64,000 bases of DNA. It comes from a virus. Position numbers and translations under genes: made by a program. The notes under the pieces were generated by a model, which saw nothing but the letters and a program-made list of their open reading frames with translations, did not search any database and was not told the origin of the DNA. Position 1 is the stretch's first letter. Each line of letters starts with the position of its first letter. This document shows positions 57,204 to 64,000 of this stretch, piece after piece. The stretch spans positions 62,001 through 126,000 of the IMG/VR virus record IMGVR_UViG_3300026097_000876; one strand, written 5' to 3'.

Positions 57204-58361
57204 ATGCCAAGACTTAGTTTATATAGACCCGAACGCGGAAAAGATTATGCATTCTTAGATAAGACAATAACAGAAATGTTTACAGTCGGAGGTACTGACG
57301 TATTTGTACACAAATATCTAGGACCAAAAAATCCCGAAGAAGCTGATGCAACAGCAACTCAACCTCTTTATGACGCTGTAGCCGAAACTAATATTCAAGA
57401 TATGCTATTCATGGAAAATAGGGATCGCAAATATGATCCTGATGTTTACACTATGAGAGGTATCTATAACGTTAGTGATGTAGATTTTGACATGAGCCAA
57501 TTTGGTTTATTTTTGCAAAACGACATTGTGTTCATGACAATTCCAATTAACTACAGTGTTAGAACATTAGGAAGAAAAATTATGTCAGGAGATGTTATTG
57601 AACTTCCTCATTTAAAAGATGAAAATGCATTAAATGACTATAGTGTAGCATTAAAAAGATTTTATGTTGTAGAAGATGTTAACAGAGCTGCTGAAGGATT
57701 TTCGCCAACTTGGTATCCACACTTATATCGTGTGAAAATGAAACAAATTGTTGATTCGCAAGAGTTTAAAGAGATTCTTGATTTGCCAGCAGAAGAAGGA
57801 AGTAGTCAGACATTAAGAGATGTATTATCAACTTACGAATCAGAAATGCAAATTAATGATGCAATTATTTCTCAAGCCGAAGCTGATGCTCCTAAAAGTG
57901 GTTATGACACCAGTCATTTCTTTACACTACAAGTAGACGAAGATGGTAGACCGGAACTTGTAACAGCTGATCTTGACACAATGGATGCTAGTACAATTAA
58001 CGAATTTGCTGACAGAATAAATCAAACACCTGAAAGAGAAGGATATACTGGCTATTTGGTCGGCGACGGCATTGCTCCAAACGGCGAAGCATTTGGTAGT
58101 GGTATTAGTTTTCCTCTTAGTAGCATTAAGGGTGATTACTTTTTAAGAGTAGACATGTTTCCTAATAGATTGTTTAGGTATGACGGAACTAGGTGGGTCA
58201 AGATGGAAGATAATGTACGCATGACTATGACAAACTCTAGCGATAGAAAAACACAAAAAGGTACATTTGTTAACAATACAAATACTAATGAGATTGCGGG
58301 AGATACTGTACAAGAAAGACAAAGTATTTCGCAAGCACTTAGACCTAAGGCAGATAATTAA
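57204..58361 (+). CDS. Neck protein gp14
   Basis: 385 residues from MPRLSLYRPERGKDY. Matches T4-like gp14: the opening PRLSLYRPE, MFTVGGTDVFVHKYLGPKNP and the segment RDRKYDPDVY; a longer ATG (57198) is possible but would fall within the promoter motif. It has no Shine-Dalgarno site. Confidence 0.86.
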   Translation: MPRLSLYRPERGKDYAFLDKTITEMFTVGGTDVFVHKYLGPKNPEEADATATQPLYDAVAETNIQDMLFMENRDRKYDPDVYTMRGIYNVSDVDFDMSQFGLFLQNDIVFMTIPINYSVRTLGRKIMSGDVIELPHLKDENALNDYSVALKRFYVVEDVNRAAEGFSPTWYPHLYRVKMKQIVDSQEFKEILDLPAEEGSSQTLRDVLSTYESEMQINDAIISQAEADAPKSGYDTSHFFTLQVDEDGRPELVTADLDTMDASTINEFADRINQTPEREGYTGYLVGDGIAPNGEAFGSGISFPLSSIKGDYFLRVDMFPNRLFRYDGTRWVKMEDNVRMTMTNSSDRKTQKGTFVNNTNTNEIAGDTVQERQSISQALRPKADN

Positions 58362-59848
58362 TGGATCATTTTTACGACGGTCAGATAAGACGATATATTA
58401 CACAACTTGTTAGATTGTTTAGTAATTTTTCTTACAAAGACGGTGACGGCAAAGCAGTACAGATACCAGTAATGTATGGAGATATTACTCGACAAGTTGG
58501 TAATATTCTTAGAGATAACTCAGAAAATAAAATTCCAAGTGCTCCAAGAATTGCTGTTTATATCACATCATTAGACCAAGACAGATCAAGAACAAGTGAT
58601 AGTTCTTATACTAATAAAGTGCATATTCGTGAAAGAGCTTATGATAACAATAATAACGAATATCTAAATACTCAAGGTAAAAATTATACTGTTGAAAGGA
58701 TTATGCCTAGCCCTTATACACTAGGTATTAACATCGACATTTGGAGTACAAACACAGATCAAAAACTTCAAATTGTAGAACAAATTTTAATGCTTTTTAA
58801 TCCTAGTCTAGAAATACAAACTACAGACAATTATATTGATTGGAGTAGTTTGACTAGTGTTGAATTAACAAATATTAATTTTAGCAGTCGAACTATTCCG
58901 ATCGGAACAGAATCAGATATAGATATAGCACAGTTAAGTTTTACAACTCCAATCTATATAAACATGCCAGCTAAAGTTAAAAAGCTAGGTGTAATTACAG
59001 ATGTTGTTATGAGTATTTTTGATGAATCAAAAGGAACCATTGACCTGGGTAATAGTACTCCTGAATTAGAAGCATGGTCAGGAACTCGAGTGCCATCAAG
59101 TGATCTAGAAAACAATAAGTTAGAAATTAATATGATAGTTCGAGGCTACGATAATTATGACTTATCTGTATTAAACAATGTAGCACAACTAATAGATAAA
59201 GGACAAACTGGTGCAATAACTTGGACGGAATTTTTCCAGTCTCGACCCAACGATTATCTTGCAGGACTTTCTCAATTGCAATTAAAAAGAACTACAATAG
59301 AAGGGGAATCTGTTTCCGGAAGCGTTAACGGAACTGTTACAATAAATCCAATAGACGATACACAATTAATTATAAATTGGGACGAAGACACAATACCTAC
59401 TAATTCATCTTTGCCTTCGCCTAGCGGAAGGAATAATACCGGAAGTGTAGATTTTATTATTGACCCGTCTACGTATAATCCAAATGTTGATAGCACTAAT
59501 GCAGGGTTACGATTATTATTATTAGGTGCTATTAATAACAGTGAAAATGTTAATGGTCTTATGGACTTTGGTCAAGATCCAAGTGACGGAAGTTCTAAAG
59601 ATCCATATGATGGTCCAGATGCTTGGAAAAACGACGACGGTAGTGATTTTGTTGCCGACACAAATGACATTGTAGAATGGGACGGTAGCGAATGGAATGT
59701 TGTTTTTGATGCAAGCGAATATACCGAGCAAGATACTGTGTACGTTACTAATCTAAATACAGGTGTTCAGTACAAGTGGACCGGTGTTGAGTGGATTTTA
59801 TCATTCGAGGGCGAATACCGAAAAGGATCGTGGCGCATTACCTCTTAA
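58361..59848 (+). CDS. Tail completion/sheath stabiliser gp15, with C-terminal extension
   Basis: 495 residues. The first 270 match gp15 (MDHFYDGQIRRYITQLVRLFSNFSYKDG, VHIRERAY, INIDIWSTN). T4 gp15 is 272 residues; the extension of about 200 residues is Asp/Asn/Ser-rich with a beta-type domain (DIVEWDGSEWNVVFDAS; NTGVQYKWTGVEWI) resembling the repeat style of the sheath insertion. Coupled to gp14 (TAATGG overlap). Confidence 0.86.
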   Translation: MDHFYDGQIRRYITQLVRLFSNFSYKDGDGKAVQIPVMYGDITRQVGNILRDNSENKIPSAPRIAVYITSLDQDRSRTSDSSYTNKVHIRERAYDNNNNEYLNTQGKNYTVERIMPSPYTLGINIDIWSTNTDQKLQIVEQILMLFNPSLEIQTTDNYIDWSSLTSVELTNINFSSRTIPIGTESDIDIAQLSFTTPIYINMPAKVKKLGVITDVVMSIFDESKGTIDLGNSTPELEAWSGTRVPSSDLENNKLEINMIVRGYDNYDLSVLNNVAQLIDKGQTGAITWTEFFQSRPNDYLAGLSQLQLKRTTIEGESVSGSVNGTVTINPIDDTQLIINWDEDTIPTNSSLPSPSGRNNTGSVDFIIDPSTYNPNVDSTNAGLRLLLLGAINNSENVNGLMDFGQDPSDGSSKDPYDGPDAWKNDDGSDFVADTNDIVEWDGSEWNVVFDASEYTEQDTVYVTNLNTGVQYKWTGVEWILSFEGEYRKGSWRITS

Positions 59849-59861
59849 GATAATTACTTGT

Positions 59862-60311
59862 ATGAATCAAGAAATCATTTGTAGTGGTGCATTAATTTAT
59901 TCTTTAAAATCTAAACGTTTTTTACTTTTGCATAGAACACAAAGTAAACAAAAAAATGTTTGGGGATTAGTAGGAGGAACAAACGGAAAAAATGAACGTC
60001 CGTGGCCTGCACTACAAAGAGAAATCATAGAAGAAGTTGGTGAACTTCCTAATATTGTAAAAACAATTCCGCTCGAAACATTTGTTAGCACAGATGAAAA
60101 ATTTAGTTTTCATACATATCTAGTAGTTGTTAATGACGAATTTTTACCAATATTAAACGAAGAACACGATGGTTACGCATGGGTAAGTTTTGACAAATGG
60201 CCCAAGCCATTACATCAAGGCCTACGCAATACATTACAAAATAAAACAAATCAAACAAAATTAAAAACCGTTTTTGACCTAATAGGATATTTACAAAATG
60301 AAGCAGATTAA
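59862..60311 (+). CDS. Nudix hydrolase
   Basis: 149 residues. Complete Nudix box GGTNGKNERPWPALQREIIEEVGE (G-x5-E-x7-REUXEEXGU). Hydrolyses nucleoside diphosphates linked to another moiety; the substrate is unknown (nucleotide-sugars or caps possible). Start after 13 bases from gp15; end overlaps the halogenase gene by 14 bases. Confidence 0.85.
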   Translation: MNQEIICSGALIYSLKSKRFLLLHRTQSKQKNVWGLVGGTNGKNERPWPALQREIIEEVGELPNIVKTIPLETFVSTDEKFSFHTYLVVVNDEFLPILNEEHDGYAWVSFDKWPKPLHQGLRNTLQNKTNQTKLKTVFDLIGYLQNEAD

Positions 60312-61809
60312 AAACATTACTATTGTAGGTGGAGGTTCAGCCGCTTGGCTAGCAGCTACTTACATACAAAATAATCACTGGGACTTACCCATTACTGTAA
60401 TCGACAAAGAAGTAGGTAATCCTATAGGAGTGGGCGAAGCAACGGTGCTTACATTCCCACATTTTTTAAGAAAATGTGGTATAAATTTGCCAGAATGGTT
60501 TAGAAATATTGATGCTACATACAAGTCTGGCATTGAGTTTCCTCATTGGAAAAGACCTAACAATAATGTTTGGCATCCATTTTACCTAAATAGAAGTTAC
60601 TTTGCACAAGGATGTACAGCATATGACCTTTGGGCACAAAAGCAAGATCTAGATTTTAGAAAAACAGCACTTCCGACTTATAACGTTAATATGAATAACA
60701 AACTTGATATGTGGGGAGCATTTGAAACCCTTGCGTATCATATTGACGCTGGAAAACTTGTTACAGAGTTACAAACGATTTGTGGACAAAATGTTAATGT
60801 AATTAAAAGCGATGTTGTAAAAGTAAACAAAGATGGTAACAATGTAACTAGCGTTGAACTTAAAAACGGTGCTGTACATGAAAGTGACTTTTTTATCGAC
60901 TGTACAGGATTTGCTAGTATTCTTAAAGAAGCTGACCGTGTAGAGCTATTAGGTGAAGGAAGATTATTTACAAATGCTGCTGTTGCCGGACATATTCCGT
61001 ATGAAGATTTTGAAAAAGAATGTACTCCGTATGTAAAATGTCCTGCTGTTGATCACGGTTGGATCTGGAAGATACCTGTGCAATCACGCATCGGATCAGG
61101 ACTTGTATTTAATAAAGATATTACAGACCCAGAGGAAGCAAAACGTTATTTCTGCGAACACTGGGATAATCGAATAAAACCAGAAGATCTAAAGTTAATT
61201 GACTGGGTTCCTTATTACAGTAAAAACTTTTGGGAAGGTAACGTAGTTTCAATTGGACTAAGTGGCGGATTTATCGAACCGTTAGAGTCTACAGGGCTTG
61301 CTAGTATGACCACTGGTGTTGAAAAATTAATGGATATGATTCCTCAATATGCTTATACTGATGCTAATGTAGAAACTTATAATAGAGAAATGGAAGTTTG
61401 GTATAATGATGCTGTTGATTTTGTTAACAGCCATTATGCTGACACAGAATGGGATACACCTTTTTGGAATTATGTAAAAGAAACCCATGTAAAATCAGAA
61501 AAACATTTATGGTATGAAGATTGGTTAAAAGATCCACAACGTAAGTTTTATACTCCGGTGCAGTCACGCACACTGTTCCATCCGCCAAATTGGCATTTGT
61601 GGTTGGTACAAATGGGGTATCCAGTAAATGTAGATCTTAACTATATGCCTCCGCAAGAAATAGAGTTTCTTTTGAGAGATTTTCAACTGGCTGAAGAAAT
61701 TAGAATGCACACTAGTCAAAGTCATATAGATGCTATTGAATCAACTAATCTTGGATTAGACTGGTTAGTATTAGCACAGTCTAGGGGAGATAGGGGCCAA
61801 TTGGTATGA
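60298..61809 (+). CDS. Flavin-dependent tryptophan-halogenase-like protein, copy 1
   Basis: 503 residues. FAD-binding GGGSAAW at residues 11-17, GVGEATV, the catalytic Lys76 in ATYKSGIEF and the WxWxIP motif (HGWIWKIP). Such enzymes need a flavin reductase and chlorinate indoles; phage copies may have other substrates. Followed by a second copy with 4-base overlap. Confidence 0.9.
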   Translation: MKQIKNITIVGGGSAAWLAATYIQNNHWDLPITVIDKEVGNPIGVGEATVLTFPHFLRKCGINLPEWFRNIDATYKSGIEFPHWKRPNNNVWHPFYLNRSYFAQGCTAYDLWAQKQDLDFRKTALPTYNVNMNNKLDMWGAFETLAYHIDAGKLVTELQTICGQNVNVIKSDVVKVNKDGNNVTSVELKNGAVHESDFFIDCTGFASILKEADRVELLGEGRLFTNAAVAGHIPYEDFEKECTPYVKCPAVDHGWIWKIPVQSRIGSGLVFNKDITDPEEAKRYFCEHWDNRIKPEDLKLIDWVPYYSKNFWEGNVVSIGLSGGFIEPLESTGLASMTTGVEKLMDMIPQYAYTDANVETYNREMEVWYNDAVDFVNSHYADTEWDTPFWNYVKETHVKSEKHLWYEDWLKDPQRKFYTPVQSRTLFHPPNWHLWLVQMGYPVNVDLNYMPPQEIEFLLRDFQLAEEIRMHTSQSHIDAIESTNLGLDWLVLAQSRGDRGQLV

Positions 61810-63284
61810 AAATTGTAGTAGTCGGCGGCGGCACGGCTGGATGGCTTGCCGCATTAATGATTTCAAAAATACGTCCTGAACATGATGTCACTGTTATTGA
61901 AAGTAGTAAAATTGGCATTGTCGGTGCCGGGGAAGGTAGTACCGGAACACTTACAAATATTGTACAAAACGAAATGTGGAATCTTGGCTGTAACGAACAA
62001 GATTTTATCAAAGAGTGTGATGCTACAATCAAATTAGGAATTAAACATATAGGTTGGAATAAAGATCCTAAAAAATATTACATCGGTCCAATTGACGGAA
62101 CACCGACTTCTAACGACAGAGCCGATATTATTTTTCAACATGCCTTAGGTTACAGAGACGAAAATTTATTACATATTTCAACAGAGCTTGGTTATAAAAT
62201 TCATCATAATAAAAATAGTTTCGTTGAGACTGCTGGTAATCACGCATATCATTTTGATGCTCATAAAGTAGGAAAATACTTTAAAAAAGTTAGTAATACT
62301 GTAAAACATATTGACAGCGAAGTAGAACATGTTATACTAGACAGTGAATCAGGTAGAGTAAAAGAATTAAAATTGTCAAATGATGAAATAGTCCAAGGCG
62401 ATATGTTTATTGATGCAAGTGGCTTTCATCAAGTTTTAATGAAAGCTGTTGGAGGTAAATGGAAAAGTTATAAAGAAAATTTACCAGTTAATAGTGCATT
62501 ACCGTTTTTACTTCCATATGAAGAAGATGAAGTTATTGAACCTGTTACAAATGCATGGGCACAAAAAAACGGTTGGTGTTGGCAAATTCCAACAAAAGAA
62601 CGTCGAGGATGTGGATATGTATTTTGCGATGATTTTGTAACTCCTGATCAAGCACATGCTGAACTTGAGCAAACAATTGGTCGTAAAGTTGACCCAATTA
62701 GATTATTAAAATTTGATAGCGGAAGACAGGAAAAATTGTGGGTTAAAAATGTATTGTCTATCGGATTGTGTGCTGCGTTTGCAGAGCCGTTAGAAGCAAC
62801 AAGTATTCACACAACAATTATTCAGTTAAAACATTTTGTATTTGGTTGTTTAGGAGTTGATGTAGACGATACTTGTAATCCTGCACAAGTTGATAATTAC
62901 AATCAACAAAATGGTCATTTATACGACAATATGAAAGACTTTCTTGTTGCGCACTATACGTGTGGCAGAAATGATTCTGAATTTTGGAAACATATCGACA
63001 GCGGTGCAACAATTACTCCGTTTGTACAATCAATACACGAGATCTGCAAGCACAGGATGCCTAACTCAACTTTATTCCCACGCCAAGAGGGAAGTGCCGG
63101 ATGGCCTTTATGGAGTTTTGTTCTTGCAGGTACAGGAAAACTAACAGATACAATTGCTAGACAAGAACTTAAATTTAATCATGATGAAATGTTAAGCGAT
63201 AGTGCATATCAATATCACACAAAAGAACATCACTCAATGAGTGAATCATTACCGGATAATACCAACTACATAAAAGGCATTTAA
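61806..63284 (+). CDS. Flavin-dependent tryptophan-halogenase-like protein, copy 2
   Basis: 492 residues with GGGTAGW, GAGEGSTG, Lys76 in ATIKLGIKH and WxWxIP (NGWCWQIP). Diverged from copy 1, so probably a different substrate. The stop overlaps the start of the kinase (TAATG). Confidence 0.9.
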   Translation: MKIVVVGGGTAGWLAALMISKIRPEHDVTVIESSKIGIVGAGEGSTGTLTNIVQNEMWNLGCNEQDFIKECDATIKLGIKHIGWNKDPKKYYIGPIDGTPTSNDRADIIFQHALGYRDENLLHISTELGYKIHHNKNSFVETAGNHAYHFDAHKVGKYFKKVSNTVKHIDSEVEHVILDSESGRVKELKLSNDEIVQGDMFIDASGFHQVLMKAVGGKWKSYKENLPVNSALPFLLPYEEDEVIEPVTNAWAQKNGWCWQIPTKERRGCGYVFCDDFVTPDQAHAELEQTIGRKVDPIRLLKFDSGRQEKLWVKNVLSIGLCAAFAEPLEATSIHTTIIQLKHFVFGCLGVDVDDTCNPAQVDNYNQQNGHLYDNMKDFLVAHYTCGRNDSEFWKHIDSGATITPFVQSIHEICKHRMPNSTLFPRQEGSAGWPLWSFVLAGTGKLTDTIARQELKFNHDEMLSDSAYQYHTKEHHSMSESLPDNTNYIKGI

Positions 63285-64000
63285 TGATTAGAGTATATGG
63301 CGATATTATGCTGGACAAATGGATCATTGGCAATGCCAATCGAATTAGTCCAGAAGCACCTGTTCCTGTCTTGCACGAAACAGAGCAAAAACATTGTCCT
63401 GGTGGTGCTGGTAATATTGCAATTAATATTGCAAGCCTTAACGAAAATGTAGGAGTATACGGAACTATTGCTCCTGATTATGAAGGCAACTTACTTGCTG
63501 AATGTTTTAGAAATTATGAAAAAATTGCATTCAATGTTACTACAGACTCTAAAATTACTACTACTAAAAATAGACTTGTTGGTCAAGGTGGACAGCATAT
63601 TTTGCGCTGGGACAGAGAAGAAAAATATCAAAATTCAAATGCATTCAAAAAATTATTAGCAGATGTGCAATCACAAGATGTTGTTTGTGTAAGTGATTAT
63701 AATAAAGGAACAATTCAAAAAAATACAATTAGTGATTTGTTAGATAAAGGTTGCACTGTGTTAGTTGATCCTAAACAAGATGCTGAAACATATAGAGGTG
63801 CATTTTTAGTTAAGCCAAATATGAAGGAATATAATTCATGGTTTGGAGAGTTTAAAAAAGAAAACGCAATACTAAAACTTAAAGAGTATAATTGGACATA
63901 TCTTGTAGTTACAGACGGTGCTAATGGAATTCATGTACTAAAAGATGATTTAACTTATCGTCACTATCAAGAACCTGCACAAGAAGTAGCTGATGTTGTA
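63284..64000 (+). CDS. Heptose-7-phosphate kinase-like protein (HldE/RfaE1 domain), cut by window end
   Basis: At least 239 residues, still open at base 64000. PfkB-family start GDIMLDKWIIGNANRISPEAPVPVL is diagnostic of RfaE1, followed by CPGGAGNIAINIA and VDPKQDAETY. The adenylyl part of HldE is not in this piece, but a nucleotidyltransferase of the matching type is at 30481. ADP-heptose or a related sugar may be made. Confidence 0.88.
   Translation, partial: MIRVYGDIMLDKWIIGNANRISPEAPVPVLHETEQKHCPGGAGNIAINIASLNENVGVYGTIAPDYEGNLLAECFRNYEKIAFNVTTDSKITTTKNRLVGQGGQHILRWDREEKYQNSNAFKKLLADVQSQDVVCVSDYNKGTIQKNTISDLLDKGCTVLVDPKQDAETYRGAFLVKPNMKEYNSWFGEFKKENAILKLKEYNWTYLVVTDGANGIHVLKDDLTYRHYQEPAQEVADVV

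Overview
The window looks like part of the genome of a large T4-like (tailed, contractile) phage, most similar in gene content to marine T4-superfamily myoviruses (cyanophage, pelagiphage and roseophage types). The evidence is a set of T4 core genes recognisable from sequence: gp41 helicase, gp61 primase, UvsX, UvsW, gp32, a gp62-like clamp-loader subunit, terminase gp16/gp17, sheath gp18, tube gp19, neck gp13/gp14, tail completion gp15, head completion gp4 and dNMP kinase gp1. Marine-phage accessory genes accompany them. The host cannot be named from the sequence. It reads sigma-70 type promoters and Shine-Dalgarno sites.

Layout. (1) 1-8724, plus strand: an early region of about 30 small genes driven by fifteen near-identical promoter-leader cassettes (TTGACA, 17 bp, TATACT, then a 25-40 nt leader ending in AGAGGGCA), three tRNA genes (Arg-UCU, Leu-UAA, Ile2-CAU) and one AAA+ ATPase. 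(2) 8725-10219: convergent terminators, one small minus-strand gene, a 508 bp gene-free block with a 50 bp direct repeat, and two small minus-strand genes. (3) 10220-26327, minus strand: metabolic and replication genes: an SGNH-like protein, two nitrilase-family genes, gp41, a short carbamoyltransferase, gp61, a 186-residue PolC/DnaE-like fragment, a peptide deformylase without its metal-binding histidines, a 2OG-oxygenase-like protein, a gp62-like gene and UvsW. (4) 26345-39982, minus strand: a tightly overlapping 17-gene surface-sugar island (glycosyltransferases of several folds, methyltransferases, a sulfotransferase, a nucleotidyltransferase-cupin fusion). (5) 39969-57158, minus strand: recombination and ssDNA-binding genes, then terminase, head, tail and neck genes under late-type promoters. 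(6) 57204-64000, plus strand: gp14, gp15, a Nudix hydrolase, two flavin-dependent tryptophan-halogenase-like genes and a truncated heptose-7-phosphate kinase.

How it fits together: early cassettes express many small host-takeover candidates; replication genes come from separate sigma-70 promoters, several placed so close to the start codon that the mRNA should be leaderless; virion genes follow TATAAATA-type late promoters. The sugar island, the heptose kinase and the nucleotidyltransferase suggest that the phage makes or transfers unusual sugars.

The most surprising signal is compositional. Bases 1-1262 contain no TC and no CC on the plus strand. The gene at 7218-7502 shows the mirror image: no GA and no GG on the plus strand over 7211-7507. 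In both places one DNA strand is completely free of 5'-YC-3', and the encoded proteins consequently lack proline, or lack Asp, Glu, Gly and Trp.
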